Of a DNA stretch of 64,000 nt, positions 26,362 to 35,038 are shown one piece after another. The DNA lies in contig NZ_OY829290.1 in NCBI RefSeq assembly GCF_963691685.1, positions 930,001 to 994,000 of the forward strand. Reading direction: 5' to 3'. The notes under the pieces were generated by a model. It saw only the letters and a program-made list of their open reading frames with translations, was not told where the DNA came from and made no database searches. Both the position numbers and the translations under genes were made by a program. This stretch comes from Thalassovita sp. (lineage in GTDB: Bacteria; Pseudomonadota; Alphaproteobacteria; Rhodobacterales; Rhodobacteraceae). Each line of letters opens with the position of its first letter. Positions within the stretch are counted from its first letter, which is position 1.

Positions 26362-29300
26362 ATGACCAATATCACCGGCCTTTATGATCCCTTGCAAGAA
26401 CACAGCGCCTGCGGCGTTGGCTTCCTCACCCGCAAGGACAGCAAGCAAACCCACACCCTGCTGCAAAAGGGTCACGAAGCCCTCTGCGCCGTGCCCCACC
26501 GTGGTGGCATGTCCTCCGAAGGGGTTGGGGACGGCGCTGGCATATCGGTCGATCTGTCGCTGACGTTTTTCAGCAAACTTGTTGGGCAGGACCTGCAGGC
26601 TGGTGCCTTTGGCGTCGGCAACTTCTTCATGCCCGCCGACAGCGCGCAGCATGAGGCAGCGGCGGCTCTGGTTGCTCAGGCGCTGGAGGCCGAAGGGCTG
26701 GACATTCTGCTGACCCGTGAAGTTGAGGTCGACAATGAAGCCATCGGCCCGCGCGCGGTCAAATGGCAGCTGCCGATCCGCCAGTGGATCTTTGCGGCGC
26801 CTGATGGTCTGCGTGGGGCAGATCTGGATGCGGCCATTCACCGGGCGCTGCTGGCGATTGAGGCCGTGGCCTACACCGATCCGGCGCTTGACGGGCTTTA
26901 TCCGCTGTCGCTTTCGGCGCGCACTCAGGTCTTTAAGGGCCGTCTGAATTCCTGGGAAATCATCCCCTACTTCAAGGATCTGTCGGATCCGGATCACGCG
27001 GTCCACACGATGTATTTCCACACCCGTTTCTCCACCAACACGGATCCGCACCCGTCGATGGCGCAGCCGTTCCGTCTGATGGCGCATAATGGCGAGTTGA
27101 ACACCGATAAGAAAAACCGCCTGAGCGAAGCGGCGATTGCATTGGCACGGTCCAAGGCGATTGTGCGCCCCAAAGGTCAGTCGGACAGCTGCCGTCTGGA
27201 TCAGACGCTGAACGCGCGGGTGTTTGACGAAGGTCTGGATCTGGTCACCGCCGTTGTGGCGATGATGCCGCCGGCCTGGGAAAACGATGCCCGTGTCAGC
27301 CCTGATGTGCGCGCGATGCTCGAGTTCTTCTCACTCTCCGAAGAGAAAAACGATGGTCCCGCCGCCTTGGTCTTTGGCGATGGCAACATCATCGGCGCCC
27401 GGCTGGACCGGCTGGGGCTGCGGCCCTTGCGGTCGGTGGAAACCGATGAATATCTTGCTGTGATGTCAGAGGCCGGTCAGTTCTACCTGCCGCCCGAAGA
27501 GGTGATCCGCCGTGGTCGCGTAGAAGCGGGCGGGATGATCTATTACAACCACGCTGAAGGTCGGATTTATGAAACCGATGAGGCGCTCAGCTTGCTGGCT
27601 GCGCAGGCGGATTACCCGACCCTGCTGCAGGCCGCCCGTGTCAATGTGGACGATCTGCCGGATGCGGAAAAAGATCCCAAAGTGGCGGCGCGCCGCTATG
27701 AGGGCGATCTGGACCGTGATGCCCGCTACGTGGCCTATACGCTGAACCAGGAAAGCTTCAAATTCCTGATGGATCCGATGCTGCAAACCGGCGTCGAGAA
27801 GGTCTCGGCGATGGGTTATGGCAATGCGATCAACGCGCTGTCGGACAACGAAGGTGGGGTTGCGAAATACTTCAGCCAGCGCTTCGCGCAGGTGACCAAC
27901 CCACCGCTTGATTCCATTCGCGAAGCTGACGGTATGACCCTGCGTGTGGCGCTGGGGGAGAAACCGCATCTGGGCCAGGCCCGTTCGCGCCAGATCGTGA
28001 TCAACTCACCGGTTCTGCGCATGGCTGACATGCTGAAAATCAAGGCGCAGGATCTGACCCCCTGGGCCAAGTTCGATATGCTCTATACGCCGGTTTATGG
28101 CGATCCCGCGGGCAATGAGGCCGCGCTGGAACAGGCGATTGATGCCGCCGCCGAAGAGGTTGTGGCGTTTGCCCGCGCCCGCGGTGGCATTGCGATCATC
28201 ACTGATCGCCACATTGCCCGCGACCGTGCCGCCATGCCGATGACCTTGGCGATTTCGGCGATCAACCAGCGCCTGATCGAAGAGGGCCTGCGCTTCAAGG
28301 TTTCGCTGGTGGTTGAAAGCGGCCAGATCGCCTCCTCGCACCACATTGCCTGCGCTTTGGGCTTTGGCGCCGCAGCGGTCTATCCGTTGGGTGTACGTCT
28401 GCGCGCCGAAGAGCTGTTTGGCGAAGGCGAAGAGGCCACCAAAGCCTTCTTCAAGTTCCAGAAAGCCTCGGAAAAGGCGCTGATGAAGACCATGGGCAAA
28501 GTGGGCCTGTGTACCGTCGAAAGCTATTCCGGCGGCGAGTTCTTTGAGCCGAACTTCCTTGACACCAATGACCGGGTCTTTGCCAAATACCTGCCCAACA
28601 TGAAAACGCCCGTGGGCGGTGTGCAGTTCAACACCATTGCCCAGTCGGTTGTTGATTGGCATGAGCGGGCGCTGACCGTCGAAGGCCCCGGCGATGTGCC
28701 GATGCTGGGTCTGTTCAAGGAACGCTCCGAAGGGGCTGGCCACAGCTATGGCACCACAGCGGTGCGCGGCTTTGTGGATCTGACCGAAGAGCCGATCAGC
28801 TTTGCCGAAGGTGAGGGGGAAAATGATCCCTTCCGCCTGATGACCCTGCGCCAGATGGACGATGCCTTTGGCATTTCCGAAGACGGCTATGTGAACACCA
28901 GCTTTGACAAGCTGAGCGCGGCGCAGATCGATGCCTTCAAGGTCACCCCCGGCTACCGTGACTTCAGCCGCAACATGGCAGAGGAACGTCACAAGCGCCC
29001 GGCGGCGCTGCGCGATGTGCTGGCCTTCCCGGCAGACATCACCTTCCTTGAGAATGTGGCAGACATCAAACGTGAGATGATGCTGTTTAACCGCAAGGGG
29101 AACCGCGATTTTGTCATCCGTGGGCTGGAAGTGACCAACCTGGGTGAAGATCGCTACGCCCTGCGTCTGACCGGCCCGAAAGCGCGTGACATTGGTCGAC
29201 TGGACGCCCTGCGCCAGACGCTGGTGGATCGCTTTGGCACCGACGTTGTGTCTCACAAGGTTTCCGGCGGTGCGCTGGAGGTCAGCGTCACAGGCTGGGC

Positions 29301-31824
29301 GTTGGACTATGTTTCACGGATCCGTCCGGCCCCGGCAAAGATCGCGTTGGACGCGGTGCAGCCTGCATCGGAAATCACACCGCGGCTGGCGTCCGGCGCA
29401 ATGTCGCACGGCGCGCTGGTGGCCACCGCGCATGAGGCCGTGGCCCATGGCACCAATATGGTTGGTGGCATGTCCAACTCGGGCGAGGGTGGTGAACACA
29501 TCAGTCGCTATGGCACCATCCGGGCGTCCAAGATTAAACAGTTTGCCTCGGGCCGGTTTGGCGTATGGGCGGGCTATCTGGCCGAACCCAACCTGGAAGA
29601 AATCGAAATCAAGATCGGTCAGGGCGCCAAGCCCGGTGAGGGCGGTCAGCTGCCCGCGCCCAAGGTGACGGTGGAAATCGCGGCTGCCCGTGGCGGCACA
29701 CCGGGGGTCGAGCTGATCTCACCACCGCCGCATCATGACACCTATTCGATCGAAGACCTGGGTCAGCTGATCCATGATGCCAAAGCCGCACGTGTTCGGG
29801 TGATCGTCAAACTGGTCTCTTCCGAAGGGATCGGCACCATTGCGGTGGGCGTCGCCAAAGCGGGCGCCGATGTGATCAACGTGGCTGGCAGCACCGGTGG
29901 CACCGGCGCGGCCTCGGTCACCTCTCTGAAATACACCGGTCGCGCGGCTGAGATTGGCATCGCCGAGGTGCATCAGGCGCTCTGTGCCAACGGGATCCGC
30001 CAAAAGGTGGCACTGCGCTGTTCGGGCGCGATGCAGACCGGATCGGATGTGGTGAAGGCGGCGCTGCTGGGCGGCGACAGTTTTGAGTTCGGCACCACAG
30101 CGCTGATGATGCTGAAATGCGTCATGGCCAAGAACTGCAACGTGAAATGCCCGGCGGGTCTGACCACAAACCCCGAAGTGTTTGACGGCGATCCGCGGGC
30201 GTTGGCGCAGTATCTGCTGAACATCGCCCATGAAACCCGTGAAATTCTGGCCGAACTGGGCCTGACATCGCTGGAAGAGGCGCGCGGTCGCGGCGATCTG
30301 CTGCATCTGCTGGATCACCCGGCCTCGGTCGGGCAGCTGAACCTGCGCGATATGCTGGCCCATGTGCCGGAAAACCCGATCGAAGACCCGGTCTATCTGG
30401 AACGGGACTTTGCCGTCGATGACAAACTGCTGGGGCAGGTGCAGGCACGCCTGATCGCGGCGGGGGAAACCCAGATTGAGCTGCGTCCCAATGAACCGCT
30501 GAACAACCGAAACAAATCGGTGGGTGGTCAGCTGGCCATCGATATGGAGCGGATGCTGAACCATGAGCTGGACCAGCTGCCGCCTGCGGCCCATGAGGAT
30601 CAGCGCGGTCGCCGCTTCCTTGATCCCCGCAGTCTGCGGGTGGTGACCCAGGGCTCTGCCGGGCAGAGCTTCGGCGCCTTCTGTAACGATGGCATGGTGA
30701 TGGATCACACCGGCACCTGTAACGACGGTGTGGGCAAAGGCGCCTGTGGTGGTGAAATCATCGTGCGCTCCCCCGGTGGCGGATCGGCAAAGGAAAACGT
30801 GCTGATCGGCAACTTCGCCCTGTTCGGCGCAACCGGCGGCCGGGTCTTTGTTGAGGGGCAGGCGGGGGACCGTTTTGCCGTCCGCAACTCGGGCGCAACG
30901 GCGGTTGTCGAAGGTGTGGGTGATTTCTGCGCCGAATATATGACCAACGGCGCCATCTTGAACCTTGGGGGCTTCTCCAAGGGCTATGGCAACGGGATGT
31001 CCGGGGGCTTTGCCTACCAATATGACCCCGAAGGCCGCCTGCCCGAAATGCTCAGCCGTGACTCGGTCTTTATGGGCACCTTGGCGGATGGTTCGGCAGA
31101 GGCTGATATTCACCGCGATGCAGTGCATCAGTTGCTGAACTGGCATGTTGAAGCAACCGGATCTGCCAAGGCGCGCGACCTTCTGTCGGATTGGGAACAG
31201 GTGCAGGCGCAGATGGCCTGGGTGATGCCCAAGGCCTTGCTGCAGTATCAGGACGCCGACGCGATCCTCAAAGCCAAATCGCGCAAGGATCTGGTGGAGG
31301 AACTGTCGACAGCCCTGGCCGCGCATCAGGTTGAGGCGCTGAAACGCGCGTGGAAACATGGCCGCCCGGTACATCGTGGTGCCACCCCCGCCTATGGCGA
31401 GATGGACACTGAGGAAATGTTCCGCCTGCTCAACAGCTACACCGTGCTGGAAATGGCCCAGGTGCTGGCCACCAAACGTGCCGGCAAAACCGCCGATCAG
31501 ACCGCCCGTGACAAGGCAGCGCGCAATCTGATCCTGACCGAAGATTTCGGTCTGATGGTGGCGCTGTCGAAACACGCCAAACAGGCAGTTGCGGATTATG
31601 ATGACGCAGGTCTGGCCACCTTGGTTGCCAACAAACGCCTCAGCGATTTCAAACGGGCCCTGTCGATGCGCAATATCCTCAGCATGGACAGCCCCGGCAC
31701 CTATGCCTGGATCCTGCATCAGGACCGCAAGAACCGGAACGCGCTGGGCACGATCCCCAGCTTTGACGAATTGTTTGCCCAGAATGCGCTGCCTGACCTC
31801 TTGGCGCGCACGGCCGCGGAGTAA
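26362..31824 (+). CDS. Divergent, extra-long glutamate synthase large subunit (GltB-like)
   Basis: An 1820-residue protein with glutamate-synthase architecture but about 300 residues longer than usual GltB. In order: a class II glutamine amidotransferase domain with the Cys17 nucleophile (HSACGVGF), exposed after propeptide removal, then HRGGMSSEGVGDGAG; a central domain (FAQVTNPPLDSIRE); an FMN-barrel synthase domain from about residue 1012 (SGAMSHGALVATAHE, GGMSNSGEGG); cysteines 1253, 1259 and 1263 for the 3Fe-4S cluster; and a GXGXG domain at about 1450-1560. About 260 residues without a GltB counterpart end the protein. The cluster reads C-x5-C-x3-C, one residue shorter than the common C-x5-C-x4-C. 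Start at MTNITG; GTG 26329 is possible. The next gene is a diflavin reductase, not GltD. Confidence 0.8.
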   Translation: MTNITGLYDPLQEHSACGVGFLTRKDSKQTHTLLQKGHEALCAVPHRGGMSSEGVGDGAGISVDLSLTFFSKLVGQDLQAGAFGVGNFFMPADSAQHEAAAALVAQALEAEGLDILLTREVEVDNEAIGPRAVKWQLPIRQWIFAAPDGLRGADLDAAIHRALLAIEAVAYTDPALDGLYPLSLSARTQVFKGRLNSWEIIPYFKDLSDPDHAVHTMYFHTRFSTNTDPHPSMAQPFRLMAHNGELNTDKKNRLSEAAIALARSKAIVRPKGQSDSCRLDQTLNARVFDEGLDLVTAVVAMMPPAWENDARVSPDVRAMLEFFSLSEEKNDGPAALVFGDGNIIGARLDRLGLRPLRSVETDEYLAVMSEAGQFYLPPEEVIRRGRVEAGGMIYYNHAEGRIYETDEALSLLAAQADYPTLLQAARVNVDDLPDAEKDPKVAARRYEGDLDRDARYVAYTLNQESFKFLMDPMLQTGVEKVSAMGYGNAINALSDNEGGVAKYFSQRFAQVTNPPLDSIREADGMTLRVALGEKPHLGQARSRQIVINSPVLRMADMLKIKAQDLTPWAKFDMLYTPVYGDPAGNEAALEQAIDAAAEEVVAFARARGGIAIITDRHIARDRAAMPMTLAISAINQRLIEEGLRFKVSLVVESGQIASSHHIACALGFGAAAVYPLGVRLRAEELFGEGEEATKAFFKFQKASEKALMKTMGKVGLCTVESYSGGEFFEPNFLDTNDRVFAKYLPNMKTPVGGVQFNTIAQSVVDWHERALTVEGPGDVPMLGLFKERSEGAGHSYGTTAVRGFVDLTEEPISFAEGEGENDPFRLMTLRQMDDAFGISEDGYVNTSFDKLSAAQIDAFKVTPGYRDFSRNMAEERHKRPAALRDVLAFPADITFLENVADIKREMMLFNRKGNRDFVIRGLEVTNLGEDRYALRLTGPKARDIGRLDALRQTLVDRFGTDVVSHKVSGGALEVSVTGWALDYVSRIRPAPAKIALDAVQPASEITPRLASGAMSHGALVATAHEAVAHGTNMVGGMSNSGEGGEHISRYGTIRASKIKQFASGRFGVWAGYLAEPNLEEIEIKIGQGAKPGEGGQLPAPKVTVEIAAARGGTPGVELISPPPHHDTYSIEDLGQLIHDAKAARVRVIVKLVSSEGIGTIAVGVAKAGADVINVAGSTGGTGAASVTSLKYTGRAAEIGIAEVHQALCANGIRQKVALRCSGAMQTGSDVVKAALLGGDSFEFGTTALMMLKCVMAKNCNVKCPAGLTTNPEVFDGDPRALAQYLLNIAHETREILAELGLTSLEEARGRGDLLHLLDHPASVGQLNLRDMLAHVPENPIEDPVYLERDFAVDDKLLGQVQARLIAAGETQIELRPNEPLNNRNKSVGGQLAIDMERMLNHELDQLPPAAHEDQRGRRFLDPRSLRVVTQGSAGQSFGAFCNDGMVMDHTGTCNDGVGKGACGGEIIVRSPGGGSAKENVLIGNFALFGATGGRVFVEGQAGDRFAVRNSGATAVVEGVGDFCAEYMTNGAILNLGGFSKGYGNGMSGGFAYQYDPEGRLPEMLSRDSVFMGTLADGSAEADIHRDAVHQLLNWHVEATGSAKARDLLSDWEQVQAQMAWVMPKALLQYQDADAILKAKSRKDLVEELSTALAAHQVEALKRAWKHGRPVHRGATPAYGEMDTEEMFRLLNSYTVLEMAQVLATKRAGKTADQTARDKAARNLILTEDFGLMVALSKHAKQAVADYDDAGLATLVANKRLSDFKRALSMRNILSMDSPGTYAWILHQDRKNRNALGTIPSFDELFAQNALPDLLARTAAE

Positions 31825-31827
31825 CAG

Positions 31828-33579
31828 ATGAAACTACCCTATATCCCCGAAGATGCCCCGTTTTCCGGTGACCAACGCGCCTGGCTTGGCGGTTTTCTGG
31901 CCGGTCTGCATTCCCGCGCTGTGATGGGCGGGGCCACCGCCGTTTCCGCGGCTGAGGCCCCGGTGCAGGCCAAGCCGATCGACATCCTGTTTGGCACCCA
32001 GACCGGTAACGCCGAAGAGGTGGCCAATGAAGCCGCCGATCTTGCCCGCAGCAAAGGCTTTGCCCCCCGTGTGGCAGATCTGGACGCGGTTGAGATGGAT
32101 CAGCTGGCGGCGATGGAAAACCTGATCGTGGTCATCTCGACCTATGGTGAGGGGGAAATGCCCGACAATGCCGAATTGTTCTGGGATGCGCTTTCGGCCA
32201 CCACCGCGCCACGGCTGGAAAACCTGAACTACGGCGTTCTGGCACTGGGCGACACCGGCTATGAACACTTCTGTCAGGCCGGCAAGCTGATTGACACCCG
32301 CCTGGAACAATTGGGCGCCAAACGTCTGGCGGACCGGGTGGATTGCGATATCGACTTTGAAGAACCGGCCACTGCCTGGCTGGCGGCAGCAATGCCCGAG
32401 GCTGGCACCGCAAACGCAGATGCCGCCCCCGCTGCTGAAGCCCCCAAAAAGGCCGAAAAGTCGGGTTATTCCCGCAAGAACCCCTATGTGTCGACAATGC
32501 TCGACAACCACATCCAGTCGGGGGCTGGGTCGGCCAAGGAAATCCGCCACATCTCCTTTGATCTGGCGGACAGTGGCATGACCTATGAGGCCGGGGATGC
32601 GCTGGGTGTGATGCCTGTCAACGCACCGGATTTGGTCGAGGCCGTCATCACCCGCCTTGGCGCTACGCCCGAAACGGCCATTGTCGGGCAGGACAAACCT
32701 TTGGGGGAACTGCTCAGCACCGGGCTTGAAATCATGACGCCCTCGCGCGATCTGATCCGCGCGCTAGAGCCACAGGCGAAAGATGATGAGTTCAGCCATG
32801 TTGTCAGCAACGGCGACAAGGAAGCGTTGGAAGCTTTCCTCTGGGGCAAAGACACGCTGGACCTGCTGAACCTCAACCCCGATCTGGCGCTGGACGCGGC
32901 GGAGTTTGTCAGCTGGCTGAAACCGCTGCAGCATCGCGCCTATTCGATTTCATCCAGCCCCAAGGCCCACCCCGGTGAGGTGCATCTGACCGTGGCTGCC
33001 GTGCGTTGGGCCTATAACCACCGTCAGCACAAAGGGGTCTGTTCGACCTTCCTGGCCGATCACGTGCCAGCGGGTGCCGAGGCGGGTATCTTCATGTCCC
33101 CGAACAAAAGCTTCCGCGTGCCGCAGGACGACAGTGTTCCGATGATCATGGTGGGGCCGGGCACCGGTGTGGCGCCGTTCCGCGCCTTCCTGGAAGAACG
33201 CCGCGAACGGGGTGCCGCAGGCGCCAACTGGCTGTTCTTTGGCGATCAGCACCGCGCCAGCGATTTCATCTACGAAGATGAGATCAGCGCGATGAGTGCC
33301 TCGGGGTTGCTGACCCGGTTGGATCTGGCCTTCTCGCGCGATCAGGTCGAGAAGATCTATGTTCAGAACCGGATGGTTGAGAACGGCAAAGACCTCTTTG
33401 CCATGTTGGAAGAAGGCGGGCACTTCTACGTCTGCGGCGATGCCACCCGCATGGCCAAGGACGTGGATGCGGCACTGCATCAGATTATCGAAACCCAGGG
33501 CGGCATGACGCCCGAGGCGGCAACGGAATACTTTAACCGCCTGAAACGTGAAAAGCGTTACGTGCGGGACATCTACTAA
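31828..33579 (+). CDS. CysJ-like NADPH diflavin reductase
   Basis: A 583-residue soluble diflavin protein. After a lead segment (APFSGDQRAWLGGFLAGL) comes a flavodoxin-like FMN domain at about residues 52-190 (FGTQTGNAEEVA, STYGEGEMPDNAE, LGDTGYEHFC), then a connecting domain and a ferredoxin-reductase domain with the FAD motif RAYSISSSP, the NADPH-binding GPGTGVAPFRAFLEER and CGDATRMAKDVD, ending RYVRDIY with the aromatic terminus that stacks on FAD. This is the layout of sulfite reductase alpha (CysJ) and cytochrome P450 reductase. It begins 3 nt after the glutamate-synthase-like stop, so the two are coupled. The likely job is passing NADPH electrons to that enzyme; heme oxygenase upstream is another possible acceptor. 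Confidence 0.88.
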   Translation: MKLPYIPEDAPFSGDQRAWLGGFLAGLHSRAVMGGATAVSAAEAPVQAKPIDILFGTQTGNAEEVANEAADLARSKGFAPRVADLDAVEMDQLAAMENLIVVISTYGEGEMPDNAELFWDALSATTAPRLENLNYGVLALGDTGYEHFCQAGKLIDTRLEQLGAKRLADRVDCDIDFEEPATAWLAAAMPEAGTANADAAPAAEAPKKAEKSGYSRKNPYVSTMLDNHIQSGAGSAKEIRHISFDLADSGMTYEAGDALGVMPVNAPDLVEAVITRLGATPETAIVGQDKPLGELLSTGLEIMTPSRDLIRALEPQAKDDEFSHVVSNGDKEALEAFLWGKDTLDLLNLNPDLALDAAEFVSWLKPLQHRAYSISSSPKAHPGEVHLTVAAVRWAYNHRQHKGVCSTFLADHVPAGAEAGIFMSPNKSFRVPQDDSVPMIMVGPGTGVAPFRAFLEERRERGAAGANWLFFGDQHRASDFIYEDEISAMSASGLLTRLDLAFSRDQVEKIYVQNRMVENGKDLFAMLEEGGHFYVCGDATRMAKDVDAALHQIIETQGGMTPEAATEYFNRLKREKRYVRDIY

Positions 33580-33588
33580 GAGACCCAC

Positions 33589-34566
33589 ATGACCGACAGC
33601 TGTCGTTCTACCTGTTGTTGCTGCGCACGCTGTGCGCAGCTGCCACAAACGCTCCAGGCGCTGGAGCAGACAACCCAAGTGACCCATCTGGGCCACGATC
33701 TGGAAACGCTGGCCCTTTTGGGCACGCAGTTTGACACAGCGCTGATCACTACCCGCAACGCGGGCGCTTTGATGTCGGGGCAGGGGGGTTATGCGCCCCT
33801 GCAGACCGCGGCGATGCCGTTTCGCGCCAGTCGCCGCCGTGTCAGTATCCGGGTTGCGCCAAACACTGCGCTGAACATAGCGCGCAGCAGTGCAGATCAG
33901 GGCGCGCGCGTGCCCGGTGCACTGGTTGCAGCAACGCCGGATGGGCAGCTGTGCCACCGGATCCAATACCTGAGCGATTATGACATTCAGGTCGCCCAAT
34001 CGCTTGAGCCGCAGGACTTCCCCCCGGCGCCTGCCCCAGTGCCGGCCAATAGTGCGCCGGAAACACCTGCCTATAGCGGAAATGTCGTCGGCCTTGGCGC
34101 GGTGCGGCAGGCGCGCGACTGCTGGCAGCGGGCCGATGCCGGACAGCACGTCAACGATTTGCTGGTGGCAAATGGTCAACAGCGCGCGGCAACCCTGCCT
34201 TATGTCGGTGACGCGCGGGCCTGGCAGATCGTGCCGCAGGTGATTGAAAGTTTCCTCAGCTATCTGACGGATCGGCAACGGCCGTTCCTGCGGGTGGTGC
34301 CCAGTGGCGGCATCGCACAGATAGATGGTGGCAGCTTGGATCGGTTGAACCGGTTGGACAGCGTTTTGGTGGCCAATTCAGGCGCCTCGAGTTTTTCGCT
34401 GGACCTGTCGGTCCTGGCCTCGGTTTGGGTGATCGCTTCGGGCCGCCATTGGCAGCTGGAACTTTACGATGAGGATCAGAGGTGCCTTGCCGCAATCCTG
34501 CCGGACCCTTGGGCGCAGGAAAACCAGTGGGCTGATTTGCTGGCCTCATTGCCGCGGCGGCGTTGA
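33589..34566 (+). CDS. Diverged HmuS/HemS-like heme-handling protein
   Basis: A 325-residue protein. The first half has ALITTRNAGALMSGQGGY and GALVAATPDGQLCHRIQYLS, and the second half GGIAQIDGGSLDRLNRLDSV, SFSLDLSVLASVWVI and LYDEDQRCLAAILPD followed by WADLLASLP. These follow, in order, the repeated-domain pattern of hemin-degrading/trafficking proteins (HmuS, HemS, ChuS). The match is by eye and the sequence is well diverged. The N-terminus is cysteine-rich: Cys5, Cys9-12 and Cys15. It starts 9 nt after the diflavin reductase stop and ends the operon. A role in binding or degrading heme fits the heme uptake genes upstream. No signal peptide is seen. Confidence 0.55.
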   Translation: MTDSCRSTCCCCARCAQLPQTLQALEQTTQVTHLGHDLETLALLGTQFDTALITTRNAGALMSGQGGYAPLQTAAMPFRASRRRVSIRVAPNTALNIARSSADQGARVPGALVAATPDGQLCHRIQYLSDYDIQVAQSLEPQDFPPAPAPVPANSAPETPAYSGNVVGLGAVRQARDCWQRADAGQHVNDLLVANGQQRAATLPYVGDARAWQIVPQVIESFLSYLTDRQRPFLRVVPSGGIAQIDGGSLDRLNRLDSVLVANSGASSFSLDLSVLASVWVIASGRHWQLELYDEDQRCLAAILPDPWAQENQWADLLASLPRRR

Positions 34567-34626
34567 GGCCAGCAGTCCATCGCCGTCCCGAGGGGTGGTA
34601 ACGGCAATCTTGCAAATTCTATTGGA

Positions 34627-34848
34627 TCAGGAACGCATGCGCTTGGGGTCTGTCGCGGCAGCGGGGGCAAAGCGCACCACGTTTTCCGGCAGCTCCGCAC
34701 TGTCCTCAATGGTGTGGTCCGGGCCTGCCGATTTGCTGGGATAGCGCAGCTCTGCCTCAATAGCGTCACGCAGTTTCGGGTTCAGGCCAACACCAAAGTT
34801 CTGTGCCACTTGATCAGCGGCAAACAGGGATTTCAGCTGGTCGCTCAT
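34627..34848 (-). CDS. Small hypothetical protein, 73 residues
   Basis: The product begins MSDQLKSLFAADQVAQNFGV and ends in basic residues (PKRMRS); it is soluble and polar with no recognised domain. AAGGA lies 8 nt before the ATG, supporting this start over an in-frame codon 96 nt upstream. It converges with the HmuS-like gene and stands alone. The central ELRYPSKSAGPDH segment and balanced composition look protein-like, but the function is unknown. Confidence 0.55.
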   Translation of the reverse strand: MSDQLKSLFAADQVAQNFGVGLNPKLRDAIEAELRYPSKSAGPDHTIEDSAELPENVVRFAPAAATDPKRMRS

Positions 34849-35038
34849 GTCGCGGTCCTTTGTGCGTTCGATAGACCTGGCGACAAGCGGGGTGTGGGAG
34901 GATGGCGCTATCTGACAGAAATTATCAGGAAAGGCAACCGCCAAGATTTACCCCTTGCGTATAGGCCGGACCACTGCGAATTTCCCCAAGTTTTATTGGC
35001 GCAATGTGTCCCGCCTCAGGCGCTAAATCATAGCACGC

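Noticed and set aside
29719..31719. A 666-codon open frame on the minus strand, antisense to the GltB-like gene
   Set aside because: The plus-strand protein has clear catalytic motifs throughout; the antisense product is His/Gln/Gly-rich with no domain. Typical shadow frame in high-GC DNA.
31828..33579. Calling this gene cysJ
   Set aside because: No cysI or other sulfur genes are nearby and it is coupled to the GltB-like gene, so a sulfite reductase role is not supported.
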